A stretch of 64,000 nt of DNA from Pseudomonas tensinigenes (lineage in GTDB: Bacteria > Pseudomonadota > Gammaproteobacteria > Pseudomonadales > Pseudomonadaceae), in assembly GCF_014268445.2 (NCBI RefSeq), contig NZ_CP077089.1, positions 2,783,501-2,847,500 on the forward strand. Reading direction: 5' to 3'. The position numbers were made by a program, and so were the translations under genes. Numbering within the stretch: the first letter of the stretch is position 1; each line of letters opens with the position of its first letter. Positions 40,610-50,125 of the stretch are shown here, in pieces. The notes below the pieces were generated by a model that had not been told where the DNA came from, did no database searches, and was given only the letters and a program-made list of their open reading frames with translations.

Positions 40610-43527
40610 CAGACGGCTCCTTTGCTGGCGACGGACTTGGGCAGCGATGCGGTCTTGTGACCCCGCACCGATTGGTGGGCGAGGGCGGTGAGGATCAGCA
40701 GCGTCGAGCCGACCACCACGCCATACACGCCAATGTCGAAGAACAGCGCGCTGGCGACATGGATGTCACCCAGCACTGGCAAGCTGAAATGCCAGGTGTG
40801 CGTGGTCAGGAACGGATAACCGACGACCATCGCCCCCAGTCCGGTGGCGGTGGCGAAGAGTAATCCGGTGCCCATCCAGCGCAGCGGCCGCAGACTCATT
40901 TGCGCTTCGACCCACTGCGTACCGGCGACCATGTATTGCAGGATGAACGCCACCGACATCACCAGACCGGCGACGAAACCGCCGCCCGGTTGATTGTGCC
41001 CGCGCATGAACAGGTAGAACGACACCACCAGCGCAATCGGCAGCAGCAGGCGCACCAGCACGGCCGGCACCATCATGAAGCCGAGCGCGGTGTCGCTGGC
41101 CGAACGCGGGTTGACCAGATCGGTGACCACGTCCGGCGCCAGCAAGCGTTGCTGGGCGGGCAGTTGCAGGCTTTCTTTCGGTGGGCGGAAACGGCGGAGC
41201 AGGGCGAATACGGTCAGGGCCACGGCGACCAGTACAGTGATTTCACCGAGGGTGTCGAAGCCACGGAAATCCACCAGCATTACGTTGACCACGTTGCTGC
41301 CGCCGCCTTCGGGCATGGCGCGGCTGAGGTAGAACGAGGAGATGTCGTTCGGCGTCTGCCGCGTTAGCATCGCGTAGGACAGCAGCGCCATGCCACCGCC
41401 GACGGCTATCGACAGCAGCAAGTCGCGCAGACGGCGAATGCGCGCCTTGCGCAGGCTGCTTGGCAGTGGCGAGACTTCTTCGATGCGGCGTGGCAGCCAG
41501 CGCAGACCGAGCAGGATCAGCACGGTGGTGACCACTTCGACCGCTAGTTGCGTCAGCGCCAGGTCGGGCGCGGAGAACCAGACGAAGGTCACGCAGGTCA
41601 TCAAGCCGCAGACGCTGACCATGGTCAGAGCGGCGAGACGGTGGTACTTGGCCTGCCATGCGGCGCCAAGAGCACAGGCAATCGCCAGCAGCCACAGGGT
41701 CACAAATACGATCGAGCCGGGAATCTTCGGCCGGTCGCCCCAGCTCAGCGTGCTGTGCAGCATCGGGATCAGACCGGCGAGCACGGCCGCCAGCACCATC
41801 AGGAACAATTGCATCTGCAGACGCTTGGTGCCGAGTCGCCGTTCCAGACGTCGGGCCATGCGCATCATCACTACCAGACTGCGCTCGAACAGGCGCTTGC
41901 CGTTGAAGCGGCCTACCAGTGGCGGGTATTTGAAGCGACCGCGCTTGAGCTGATTGCGCAGCAACAGATAGACGATGATGCCGCCGGACATGGCGATCAG
42001 GCTCATGATCATCGGTGCGTTGAGGCCGTGCCAGATCGCCAGGCTGTATTCCGGCAAGGTGCCGCCGACCACTGGCAACGCAGCAGCGGCAAGCAACGGG
42101 CCGACGATCTGCGCCGGGAAAATCCCCACCAGCAAGCAGGTGAACACCAGCAGCTCTACCGGCGCACGCATCCAGCGTGGCGGTTCGTGCGGGGTGTGGG
42201 GCAGATCGGTGGCCGGTGGACCGAAGAACACATCGACGGTGAAACGCAGGGAATAGGCAACGCTGAACGTACCGGCGATGGTCGCAACAATCGGCAGCGC
42301 CGCTTCGACCCACGCCGTGGCGTTGATGAACACGGTTTCGGCGAAGAACATTTCTTTCGACAGGAAGCCGTTAAGCAGCGGCACCCCGGCCATCGAGGCG
42401 CTGGCAACCATGGCCAGCGTCGCCGTGAACGGAATCAGTTTGATCAGGCCGCTGAGTTTGCGGATATCGCGGGTGCCGCTTTCGTGGTCGATGATGCCGG
42501 CGGCCATGAACAGCGATGCTTTGAAGGTCGCGTGGTTGAGAATATGGAACACCGCCGCCACCGCCGCCAGAGGGCTGTTCAGACCCAGCAGCAAAGTGAT
42601 CAGGCCGAGGTGGCTGATGGTCGAGTAAGCGAGCAGACCTTTGAGATCGTTCTGGAACATCGCGCAGTACGCGCCGAGCAACAGCGTACACGCACCGGCC
42701 CCACTTACGATGTAGAACCATTCTTCGCTGCCGGACAGCGACGGCCACAGGCGTGCGAGCAGGAAAACCCCGGCCTTGACCATGGTCGCCGAGTGCAGAT
42801 AGGCAGAAACCGGTGTCGGCGCCGCCATGGCATGGGGCAGCCAGAAGTGAAAAGGAAACTGCGCACTTTTGCTGAGTGCGCCAATAAGAATGAGGGGTAA
42901 AAGAATAGGGTAGAGGGCGTGTGCACGAATCATTTCGCCGGCGGCCAGGACCTTGTCGAGGTCATAGCTGCCGACGACATGGCCGAGAATCATGACCCCC
43001 GCCAGCAGGCATAATCCGCCGGCACCGGTGACCATCAACGCCATGTACGCACCGCGACGGGCGTCGGCGCGGTGGTGCCAATAGCCGATCAACAGGAACG
43101 AGAAGAGGCTGGTCAGCTCCCAGAAAAACACAATCTGGATCAGATTGCCGGAGATCACCAGACCGAGCATGGCGCCCATGAACGCCAGGAAAAACGCGAA
43201 GAAGCGCGGCACCGGATCGTCCGGCGACATGTAATAACGCGCATAGAGAGAAACGAGCGTGCCGATGCCCAGCACCAACATCGAGAACAGCCAGGCGAAG
43301 CCGTCCATGCGCAGAACGAAGTTCAGGCCGAGGCTGGGCAGCCACATGAACTCTTCACGGATCACACCGCCGTGGGCAATTTGCGGGTACAACATCGCGA
43401 CCTGGACGGTGCCGATCAAAGCGACCAGACCTGCCAACAGGGATTCGGTATTACGCGCGTTGTGAGGCAGCACCGCTGCCAGACAGCTGCCAATGAATGG
43501 CAGAAGCAGTAGAACTATCAGGGACAT
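40609..43527 (-). CDS. mnhA: Na+/H+ or K+/H+ antiporter, fused subunits A and B
   Basis: Large membrane subunit of 972 residues. The first 500 or so residues are NuoL-like, with FFWELTSLFSFLLIGYWHHR and FPFHFWLPHAMAAPTPVSAY. The C-terminal 150 residues are MnhB-like (SFYLFMRGHNQPGGGFVAGL), so A and B are one polypeptide, as in PhaA(B)-type antiporters. The operon order A(B)-C-D-E-F-G is complete. It exports monovalent cations in exchange for protons, giving salt and alkali tolerance. The weak Shine-Dalgarno before 43527 is not decisive. Confidence 0.93.
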   Translation of the reverse strand: MSLIVLLLLPFIGSCLAAVLPHNARNTESLLAGLVALIGTVQVAMLYPQIAHGGVIREEFMWLPSLGLNFVLRMDGFAWLFSMLVLGIGTLVSLYARYYMSPDDPVPRFFAFFLAFMGAMLGLVISGNLIQIVFFWELTSLFSFLLIGYWHHRADARRGAYMALMVTGAGGLCLLAGVMILGHVVGSYDLDKVLAAGEMIRAHALYPILLPLILIGALSKSAQFPFHFWLPHAMAAPTPVSAYLHSATMVKAGVFLLARLWPSLSGSEEWFYIVSGAGACTLLLGAYCAMFQNDLKGLLAYSTISHLGLITLLLGLNSPLAAVAAVFHILNHATFKASLFMAAGIIDHESGTRDIRKLSGLIKLIPFTATLAMVASASMAGVPLLNGFLSKEMFFAETVFINATAWVEAALPIVATIAGTFSVAYSLRFTVDVFFGPPATDLPHTPHEPPRWMRAPVELLVFTCLLVGIFPAQIVGPLLAAAALPVVGGTLPEYSLAIWHGLNAPMIMSLIAMSGGIIVYLLLRNQLKRGRFKYPPLVGRFNGKRLFERSLVVMMRMARRLERRLGTKRLQMQLFLMVLAAVLAGLIPMLHSTLSWGDRPKIPGSIVFVTLWLLAIACALGAAWQAKYHRLAALTMVSVCGLMTCVTFVWFSAPDLALTQLAVEVVTTVLILLGLRWLPRRIEEVSPLPSSLRKARIRRLRDLLLSIAVGGGMALLSYAMLTRQTPNDISSFYLSRAMPEGGGSNVVNVMLVDFRGFDTLGEITVLVAVALTVFALLRRFRPPKESLQLPAQQRLLAPDVVTDLVNPRSASDTALGFMMVPAVLVRLLLPIALVVSFYLFMRGHNQPGGGFVAGLVMSVAFILQYMVAGTQWVEAQMSLRPLRWMGTGLLFATATGLGAMVVGYPFLTTHTWHFSLPVLGDIHVASALFFDIGVYGVVVGSTLLILTALAHQSVRGHKTASLPKSVASKGAV

Positions 43528-43671
43528 AGGCTTCTAATCTGCGGAAGTTTGTGAAGCATCATACGTGCCAGCTCCCCGATCACCAAACGCCAGGATGTCT
43601 CAGAATCCTACAAAGTAGTCTGGAATTTTCTGTTTGGCATTGTTTCAGGGCAGTGATGTCGTGGCAGATGG

Positions 43672-43745
43672 CCCTTTCGCGAGCAGGCTCGCTCCCACAT
43701 TGGAATGTATTTCAAAATGTGGGAGCGAGCCTGCTCGCGAAAGCG
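43672..43745. repeat. inverted REP pair (GAGCCTGCTCGC type)
   Basis: TTTCGCGAGCAGGCTCGCTCCCACA at 43675-43699 mirrors TGTGGGAGCGAGCCTGCTCGCGAAA at 43718-43742. Located between the EamA gene end and the mnhA start. The remaining bases of this 246-bp gap show nothing else. Confidence 0.9.
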
Positions 43746-43773
43746 TTGGGGCAGACGCTGAAGATGTTGCGGA

Positions 43774-44709
43774 TTAGCCCTGAGTTTCCCGCTCCAGCTC
43801 AACGTCTGCTGGGGCAGCCTTACCCTTGGTCTTCAACTCACTGACAATCACCGCCGCAACAATCAACCCGGCGCCCACCAGCGCAATTGCCGGCAACCGT
43901 TCCCCGGCAATTCGCCCGACAATCCCGGCCCACACCGGCTCACCGGCATAGATCAGCGTTGCCCGAGTTGGCGAAACACTTTTCTGCGCCCAGTTCATCG
44001 CCACCTGAATCGCTGCACTCGCCGCACCCAACCCCAACGCGGTCACCAGCAAGGTCCAGGAGAAATCCGGAATCATTTCCCCGGTCGGCACCACTAGCAG
44101 GAACGACAGCACGGAAGTGGTTGCCAGTTGCACAACAGTCACTCGGCGCACATCGACCTGACCGGCATAGGTGCTGATCAGAATGATCTCGGCCGCGATG
44201 GCGATCGCGCTGATCAATGTGGCAATTTCACCCGGACTGAAATTCAGCGCAGCCCCGGACGGCCCCGACAGCAACATCAGCCCGGTGAACGCCAGCATGA
44301 TGCCAATGCTCGGCATCAGCCCCGGCCGCCGACCCAGCACCAGCCATTGCAACAAAGGCACGAACGGCACATACAACGCGGTGATGAACGCCGATTGACT
44401 GCTCGGGATCGTTTGCAAACCGACCGTCTGCAAGCCGTAACCGAGCATGATCGCCACGCCAATAAAGGCGCCAGCCTTGAGTTCGAACAGGGTCAATTCA
44501 CGCAGATGACGCCACGAGAACAACGCGACAATGCACGCCGCTGCGGCAAAACGCAGGCCGACAAAAAACATCGGACCGCTGACGGTCATCGCGTGCTGCA
44601 CCAGCAAAAAGGTGCCGCCCCAGATCATGGTGATCAGCACCAGCACGCACTCGGCTTTGCTGAAACGGGAGAAACGGAGGGGGGTGGGGGAGCTGTTCTG
44701 CGACGTCAT
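43774..44709 (-). CDS. EamA/DMT-family exporter
   Basis: Membrane transporter of 311 residues with ten predicted helices in two EamA repeats: ITMIWGGTFLLVQHAMTVSG in the first, LVTALGLGAASAAIQVAMNW and TRATLIYAGEPVWAGIVG in the second. Members export amino acids or related metabolites. AAGGTC lies before the ATG at 44709. It faces the XRE-cupin regulator across an 85-bp gap with repeated operators, so it is likely the regulated target. Confidence 0.9.
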   Translation of the reverse strand: MTSQNSSPTPLRFSRFSKAECVLVLITMIWGGTFLLVQHAMTVSGPMFFVGLRFAAAACIVALFSWRHLRELTLFELKAGAFIGVAIMLGYGLQTVGLQTIPSSQSAFITALYVPFVPLLQWLVLGRRPGLMPSIGIMLAFTGLMLLSGPSGAALNFSPGEIATLISAIAIAAEIILISTYAGQVDVRRVTVVQLATTSVLSFLLVVPTGEMIPDFSWTLLVTALGLGAASAAIQVAMNWAQKSVSPTRATLIYAGEPVWAGIVGRIAGERLPAIALVGAGLIVAAVIVSELKTKGKAAPADVELERETQG

Positions 44710-44715
44710 GACCTT

Positions 44716-44798
44716 GCGCACTATAAAAAGGAGGCCGCACAATGCGCCCAACGTTGCGCAGTATACTGCCCAACCTCACTGAGTGAGCAATATAGTGC
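44716..44798. promoter_or_regulatory. operator cluster between EamA and XRE-cupin genes
   Basis: A perfect 12-bp palindrome GCAGTATACTGC sits at 44758-44769. A near copy GCAATATAGTGC lies at 44787-44798 and a half-site GCACTATA at 44718-44725. The same GCA-NTATAN-TGC pattern three times suggests binding by the XRE protein to repress both divergent genes. Binding itself is inferred. Confidence 0.6.
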
Positions 44799-45358
44799 AC
44801 AAAGATTCAACGCAACGCGCCTCCGTCCTGCAACACGTCAGCCTGAATGTGCGGCGCCTACGGCATGCCGCCGACATGAGCCAGACCGCGCTGGCAGAAA
44901 AGTCCGGGGTCAGCCGGCGCATGCTGGTGGCGATCGAGGCGGGTGAAAAGAACGTCAGTCTGACTACGCTTGATCGCGTCGCCGAAGCGCTTGATGTGGC
45001 GTTCAGCGATCTGATCCAGGCGCCGGATGCCCGCGACCCGAGCCGCATCAACGAGGTGGCATGGGCAGGCACCCACCCGGGGAGCAAAGCTGTGCTGCTG
45101 TCCAAAGCCACGGCGACCCGCGAAGTCGAGCAATGGGAATGGTGTCTGCAACCGGGCGAGGTCTATCCGTCACAAGCGGATGCCGAAGGCTGGAGCGAGC
45201 AGATTTTCGTCTTCGAGGGTTGCCTGACGCTAATGCTCGGCGATCAGCCGCAGCACATCGGCACGGGTGAGTTTTTCATGTTTGCCAGCAATCAGCCGCA
45301 TTCCTATCGCAACGATGGCGATGTCGCGGCGCGGTTTGTGCGCAATGTGGTGATTTGA
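44795..45358 (+). CDS. XRE-family regulator with cupin domain
   Basis: Regulator of 187 residues. The HTH spans about 18-73 of the chosen start (NVRRLRHAADMSQTALAEKS, GVSRRMLVAIEAGEKNVSLT). The cupin domain covers the C-terminal half (EQIFVFEGCLTLMLGDQPQH, FFMFASNQPHSYRN). GTG 44795 is preferred for alignment with HTH proteins; GTG 44783 is possible, and neither has a good Shine-Dalgarno. It is followed directly by the flavoprotein gene. Confidence 0.88.
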   Translation: MHKDSTQRASVLQHVSLNVRRLRHAADMSQTALAEKSGVSRRMLVAIEAGEKNVSLTTLDRVAEALDVAFSDLIQAPDARDPSRINEVAWAGTHPGSKAVLLSKATATREVEQWEWCLQPGEVYPSQADAEGWSEQIFVFEGCLTLMLGDQPQHIGTGEFFMFASNQPHSYRNDGDVAARFVRNVVI

Positions 45359-46753
45359 ATGAGTCAGAGCGCAGACATCCTGATTATCGGTGGTGGCCTC
45401 AGTGGCACGATGCTGGCGGTGCAATTATTGCGTCTGCCTGGCCGGCGCAAGGTCCTGATCGTTGAACCGCGTCCGGAACTGGGACGGGGCGAGGCGTACA
45501 GCGCGGTCGAGTTGGGTCACACACTCAATGGCAACGCCGCACGCATGAGCGTCGATCCGGATAATCCGGATGACCTGACGCAATGGCTGACCGAGCACAT
45601 TGCCGGTGGCGGCTGGCCGGAGTCTGCCGAACAGAATGTGCCAATCAGTGAACTGTTTCCGCCGCGTGGGTTGTTCGGCGTCTATGTGCAGCAGCGCCTG
45701 GGTGAAGCGCGCAGAGTAGGGGCGCTGCATGACTCAAGTGTTGAGCACATTCGTGCGGAGGTCGTCGATCTGCAAGTTGACACCGACTCGGTGCAACTGA
45801 CGCTGAGCGATGGCCAATCATTGCGCGGTGGCTACGCTGTCCTGGCGACTGGAATGTTCCCGGCCGCGCGAACCCCGCAGAAAACCTCCAGCGGTCTCAA
45901 CGCCGCAGCGCTCGATCCGTGGGATGTCGCGGCGATGCGTCAACTCGACCCGCAATCCACCGTGATGATCATTGGCTCCGGCCTGACCATGGTCGATGCT
46001 GTGGTCTCGCTGGAACAGGCCGGGCATCGCGGGCCGATTGAAGTGTTTTCCCGCCATGGTTTATTGCCCCATGTACGCCGACAACCGCCGGCCTGGGTGG
46101 ATTTTCTGGGTGAAAATCACGGCATTTGCACACCACGGCAGTTGCTCCGAGAATTGCGTCGGCAATGCCGGGCAGCCATCGCGCAAGGTATCGATTGGCA
46201 GGCGCCACTGGACACGGTTCGGGTGCACATCGCTCGGTTGTGGAGTCAGGCGACTGACGCGCAGCGTCGACAATTCGTACGGCATGTACGGCCGTGGTGG
46301 GAAAGTCATCATCACCGTTCGCCGCCGATGAGTGCGGCGCTGGTTGAGCGTCTTTATAAAGAAGGGCGATTGCGTATTCAGGCAGCTTCGTTCAATGGGC
46401 TTGAGCCAAGTCCGGACGGTGGCGTCCGTATTTGCATCCGCCGTCGCGGTGAGTCTGAAACCTGCGTGGTGCAAGGCGCCGCATTGATCAATTCCAGTGG
46501 AATTGAATACGACTGGCGCCGGGTGGCGCGACCGTTGCCGCAGCAGGTGCTGGCGCGGGGTTTGGTGCAGCCGGGGCCATTGGCGTTGGGGATTGCGGCG
46601 GCGGTGGATGGCGCTGTGCTGGATGCCGAGGGGTGTGCGGCTGATCGGTTGTTTGCAATGGGACCACCATTGCGGGGGATGTGGTGGGAGAGCACGGCGG
46701 TGACGGATGTGGCGTTGCAGGCCAAGGCGCTGGCGGCGCGGTTGGTGGGATAA
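45359..46753 (+). CDS. FAD/NAD(P)-binding protein
   Basis: Flavoprotein of 464 residues with an N-terminal ADP-binding motif DILIIGGGLSGTMLAVQLL and a second Rossmann motif VMIIGSGLTMVDAVVSLE. TGMFPAART sits between the two folds. The arrangement is that of the FAD/NAD(P)-binding superfamily of putative lysine/ornithine monooxygenase-like proteins. Its ATG is adjacent to the regulator stop. The substrate is unknown. Confidence 0.85.
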   Translation: MSQSADILIIGGGLSGTMLAVQLLRLPGRRKVLIVEPRPELGRGEAYSAVELGHTLNGNAARMSVDPDNPDDLTQWLTEHIAGGGWPESAEQNVPISELFPPRGLFGVYVQQRLGEARRVGALHDSSVEHIRAEVVDLQVDTDSVQLTLSDGQSLRGGYAVLATGMFPAARTPQKTSSGLNAAALDPWDVAAMRQLDPQSTVMIIGSGLTMVDAVVSLEQAGHRGPIEVFSRHGLLPHVRRQPPAWVDFLGENHGICTPRQLLRELRRQCRAAIAQGIDWQAPLDTVRVHIARLWSQATDAQRRQFVRHVRPWWESHHHRSPPMSAALVERLYKEGRLRIQAASFNGLEPSPDGGVRICIRRRGESETCVVQGAALINSSGIEYDWRRVARPLPQQVLARGLVQPGPLALGIAAAVDGAVLDAEGCAADRLFAMGPPLRGMWWESTAVTDVALQAKALAARLVG

Positions 46754-46775
46754 GGTCGGTGGTGTACTTTCGGGC

Positions 46776-46938
46776 CTCTTCGCGAGCAGGCTCGCTCCCA
46801 CAGGGGGACTGTGGTTGTAAATACCCTTTGCGCCACACACCAGAACCTGTGGGAGCGAGCCTGCTCGCGAAAGCGGTGGTTCAGTCAATATAAAAGGTGA
46901 CTGATATACCGCTATCGCGAGCAGGCTCGCTCCTACAG
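46776..46938. repeat. three REP units (GAGCCTGCTCGC type)
   Basis: Units at about 46778-46804 (inverted), 46846-46872 (forward) and 46914-46938 (inverted). Together they fill most of the 208-bp gap between the flavoprotein and ppnN genes. Confidence 0.9.
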
Positions 46939-46961
46939 TTGTTGCGTGGTAACCGAAAGAG

Positions 46962-48335
46962 TTACGCCACCACTCGATAACACGGCACATACGCCGCGCC
47001 GCCCGGCAGTTTCATCCGGTGTTGGGCGACGAAGGCTTTGAGCAGGGCATCGAGCGGTTGCATGATCGCCGCGTCACCACGGATCTGGTACGGCCCGTGT
47101 TCTTCGATCAGGCGAATGCCCTTGTCCTTGACGTTGCCAGCGACAATGCCGGAGAACGCCCGGCGCAGATTGGCCGCCAGTTCGTGCGGTGGCTGGTCGC
47201 GGTGCAGTTTGAGGTTGGCCATGTTTTCGTGGGTCGGATCGAACGGACGCTGGAAGCCTTCGTCGATTTTCAGCAGCCAGTTGAAGTGGAACGCATCGTT
47301 GCGCTCGCGGCGGAACTGCTTCACTGCTTTCAGGCCTTGAGTCATCTGCCGCGCCACTTCGGCCGGGTCGTCGATGATGATTTCGTAGTGCTGCTTGGCC
47401 GCTTCACCGAGAGTGGCGATGACGAAGGCGTCGAGTTGCTCCAGATACGGCGCGGCGTGCTTCGGTCCGGTGAGGATCACCGGGAACGGCAGGCCTTTAT
47501 TGTCCGGGTGCATCAGGATGCCCAGCAGGTAGAGGAATTCTTCCGCAGTACCGGCACCGCCCGGGAAGATGATGATGCCGTGGCCAACGCGGACGAAGGC
47601 TTCCAGACGTTTTTCGATGTCCGGCAGGATCACCAGCTCGTTGACGATCGGGTTCGGCGCTTCGGCGGCGATGATGCCCGGCTCGGTCAAACCCAGATAA
47701 CGCCCGCCGTGAATACGCTGTTTGGCGTGGGCAATGGTCGCGCCTTTCATCGGGCCTTTCATCACGCCCGGGCCGCAACCAGTGCAGATGTCGAGGCTGC
47801 GCAGGCCGAGTTCGTGGCCGACTTTCTTGGTGTATTTGTATTCTTCGGTGTTGATCGAATGGCCGCCCCAGCACACGACGATTTTCGGCTCGACGCCCGG
47901 GCGCAGGGTGCGCGCGTTACGCAGCAGGTGGAAGACGTAGTCGCTGATGCCTTGCGAGGTGGTCAGGTCGATGCGTTGGCTGTCGAGTTCGTTTTCGGTG
48001 TAGACGATGTCGCGCAGGGCGCTGAAAAGCATTTCGCGGGTGCTGGCGATCATTTCGCCATCGACGAACGCGTCGGCCGGCGCGTTCAACAGCTCCAGGC
48101 GTACGCCGCGATCCTGCTGGTGAATGCGGATTTCGAAGTCTTTGTAGGCTTCGAGGATGGTCTTGGCGTTATCGACATGGGCGCCGGTGTTGAGGATGGC
48201 CAGGGCGCACTGGCGGAAGAGGGTGTAGGTGCTGCCGGATCCGGCTTCGCTCAGTTGCTGAACTTCACGTTGAGAAAGGGTTTCCAGGCTGCCTTTCGGG
48301 CTGACCGAGGCATTGATTACGTGTCGTTGGGTCAT
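46962..48335 (-). CDS. ppnN: nucleotide 5'-monophosphate nucleosidase PpnN
   Basis: Cytoplasmic enzyme of 457 residues cleaving the N-glycosidic bond of purine and pyrimidine monophosphates. The central LOG/lysine-decarboxylase-like domain carries PGGAGTAEEF and the GCGPGVMKGPMKGA loop. The N-terminal part is typical of PpnN (YgdH), which is activated by (p)ppGpp in E. coli. The ATG at 48335 is the only plausible start. Confidence 0.93.
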   Translation of the reverse strand: MTQRHVINASVSPKGSLETLSQREVQQLSEAGSGSTYTLFRQCALAILNTGAHVDNAKTILEAYKDFEIRIHQQDRGVRLELLNAPADAFVDGEMIASTREMLFSALRDIVYTENELDSQRIDLTTSQGISDYVFHLLRNARTLRPGVEPKIVVCWGGHSINTEEYKYTKKVGHELGLRSLDICTGCGPGVMKGPMKGATIAHAKQRIHGGRYLGLTEPGIIAAEAPNPIVNELVILPDIEKRLEAFVRVGHGIIIFPGGAGTAEEFLYLLGILMHPDNKGLPFPVILTGPKHAAPYLEQLDAFVIATLGEAAKQHYEIIIDDPAEVARQMTQGLKAVKQFRRERNDAFHFNWLLKIDEGFQRPFDPTHENMANLKLHRDQPPHELAANLRRAFSGIVAGNVKDKGIRLIEEHGPYQIRGDAAIMQPLDALLKAFVAQHRMKLPGGAAYVPCYRVVA

Positions 48336-48558
48336 GCAATGATCCTTAAAACGATGTCATCTCAAGACTAGGCGATGGCATCCGAATAGTGTGTATCCAT
48401 GAATGAAGATGGCACGATCTGCGCTATACCGCCATGTCCCCGTTGGACGCTGAAAAGATGAAAAGGAGCCCCAGCATAGCTAAATCCGCGCTAGAGGCGA
48501 TAATGCGCCGGCCGGTTTTTTCAGTTAGCCCTTTTGTCGCTCAAGGAAGTCATTTGTG

Positions 48559-49086
48559 ATGTTCGAGATTCAGCCGATGGACGCCGCCACCTTTCGCCAG
48601 CAGACGCGACGCAGCACGATCATCATCGCCGTGCTGTTCCTGGTGCTGGCGATGCTGTTTTCCAGCGTGGCGGTGGCGCTGTTTGGCGAGCCCGGCGGCG
48701 ATAACCTGCGCTTCAATGTCGGCGGGGTGTTTGTCGCCTTTCTGCTGACCGCTGCGTTATTGCGCGGACGCTTCTGGAATCAGAGCTGGATGGCGCCAGC
48801 GGTGTACAGCTGGCGGCTCAAGCGCAATCTGATGAGCATCACCAATGTGATGCATCAGGTGACGGCGGCGGTGGAGCAGAACGATCCGACGGCGATGAAG
48901 GTTCTACGCTTCTACCATCTGGGATTGACGCAAATGCACGAACTGGACGGTAACTCCAGCGATCATGGGCAACTGTGGCGCGAAGCCGAAGCGCACAAGG
49001 AACGGATGCAGGCGCTGGGACTCGATACCGAGCAGACGCGCCTGGATCCGGCCTGGCTGGAGGCGTTGAAGCCGACTTCGCGCTGA
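48559..49086 (+). CDS. DUF3087 family membrane protein
   Basis: Protein of 175 residues with two N-terminal helices (STIIIAVLFLVLAMLFSSVA and FNVGGVFVAFLLTAALL) and a helical soluble part (WRLKRNLMSITNVMHQVTAA). The sequence fits DUF3087. AAGGA lies upstream; a GTG three bases earlier is an equally plausible start. The function is unknown. Confidence 0.82.
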   Translation: MFEIQPMDAATFRQQTRRSTIIIAVLFLVLAMLFSSVAVALFGEPGGDNLRFNVGGVFVAFLLTAALLRGRFWNQSWMAPAVYSWRLKRNLMSITNVMHQVTAAVEQNDPTAMKVLRFYHLGLTQMHELDGNSSDHGQLWREAEAHKERMQALGLDTEQTRLDPAWLEALKPTSR

Positions 49087-49105
49087 GATGCCTGCGATTC
49101 AAGCA

Positions 49106-49993
49106 TCAGCCAAAGATCATCGAGCGGTGAGTGCCCGCACCGGCGCGGGCACCGTCGCCAACCGCCAGCGCCACTGAACCGGCAGCCAATGCCGCATCTC
49201 CGCAGGCAAATACGCCGGCGACGCTGGTTTGTTGTGTCGCGTCAGTCTGAATAAACGGTCCCATCGGGCCATCCTCGAATGTACATCCCAATTGTTCAGC
49301 CAGCGGGCTGGCCATGCGTGTGCGTGGCATGGCGAACAGGCCTGCAACGGCGATGACCTGACCATCGCTGAGTACCACGTCCGCACGCTCGCCACGGATA
49401 TGACTGACCGGCCGGGTTTCCAGGGTTACACCGCGGCGATCCAGTTCCGCCAATTGTTCGGCATCCGGCTCGAACACGTTGTTAGTGAAGAACGTGGTCG
49501 GGCCCCAATCCGGCAGTAGCAGGGCGTGATGAATCGACATCGGTGACGTCGCCAATACGCCGATCGCGTCTTGATTCAGTTCATAACCGTGGCAGTAGGG
49601 GCAATGGAAAACACTTTGGCCCCAGCGTTGCCTGAGACCGTCGATGTCCGGCAACTCGTCGATGACGCCCGAGGCCAGGATCAGTCGCTTGGCGCTGAGC
49701 CATTGTCCGCTCTCGGTGCGCAGATCGAATCCGCTGTCAGCCCGAGTCGCTTCAACTGCTGTATCTGTTAGCCATTGCACGCTGGGGTAAGCCAGTAACT
49801 GTGCGCGTGCTTCGTCAGCAATCTGCCCCGGTGCACGTCCATCCTGGCCGAGGAAACCGTGGGATGTTTCGGCAAAACGGTTGCGTCGCAGTCCTGAATC
49901 CAGCACCAACACATTGCGTCGGGCGCGGGCCAGTTGCAGGCCGGCGGACAGCCCGGCATAGCTGCCGCCAACGATGATGACGTCGTACACCAT
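49106..49993 (-). CDS. thioredoxin-reductase-like FAD/NAD(P) oxidoreductase
   Basis: Flavoenzyme of 295 residues with YDVIIVGGSYAGLSAGLQLA at the N-terminus, the redox pair in HCPYCHGYE near residue 135, and VAGVFACGDAALAAGSVALA at the C-terminal FAD site. It is the fold of thioredoxin reductases, but shorter and without the usual C-terminal region, so its partner may differ. AGAGGAG precedes the ATG at 49993. It is divergent from an Rrf2 regulator across a strong inverted repeat. Confidence 0.88.
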   Translation of the reverse strand: MVYDVIIVGGSYAGLSAGLQLARARRNVLVLDSGLRRNRFAETSHGFLGQDGRAPGQIADEARAQLLAYPSVQWLTDTAVEATRADSGFDLRTESGQWLSAKRLILASGVIDELPDIDGLRQRWGQSVFHCPYCHGYELNQDAIGVLATSPMSIHHALLLPDWGPTTFFTNNVFEPDAEQLAELDRRGVTLETRPVSHIRGERADVVLSDGQVIAVAGLFAMPRTRMASPLAEQLGCTFEDGPMGPFIQTDATQQTSVAGVFACGDAALAAGSVALAVGDGARAGAGTHRSMIFG

Positions 49994-50029
49994 GAGTGAA
50001 TCTCCTCTTGAATTTTCAGAGTACACCGT

Positions 50030-50068
50030 AAGTTACGAGAAATATTGCTGTCAATATTCTCGTAACTT
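50030..50068. promoter_or_regulatory. long inverted repeat operator, oxidoreductase / Rrf2
   Basis: AAGTTACGAGAAATATTG (50030-50047) and CAATATTCTCGTAACTT (50052-50068) pair almost perfectly around CTGT, with a single-base bulge. It sits 36 bases from the oxidoreductase start and 57 from the regulator start. An Rrf2 dimer site is the simplest reading. Confidence 0.75.
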
Positions 50069-50125
50069 CAGACATTGCAAGCGATACTCGGCGCATCTTC
50101 GCAACTGGCTAAAAAAGGATCATCG

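Noticed and set aside
41548..42900. Open frame of 450 residues on the + strand opposite mnhA
   Set aside because: Very rich in Gln, Arg and His with no hydrophobic core; a shadow of the antiporter gene.
47019..48371. Open frame of 450 residues on the + strand opposite ppnN
   Set aside because: Composition typical of an antisense frame in GC-rich DNA; ppnN is well supported on the other strand.
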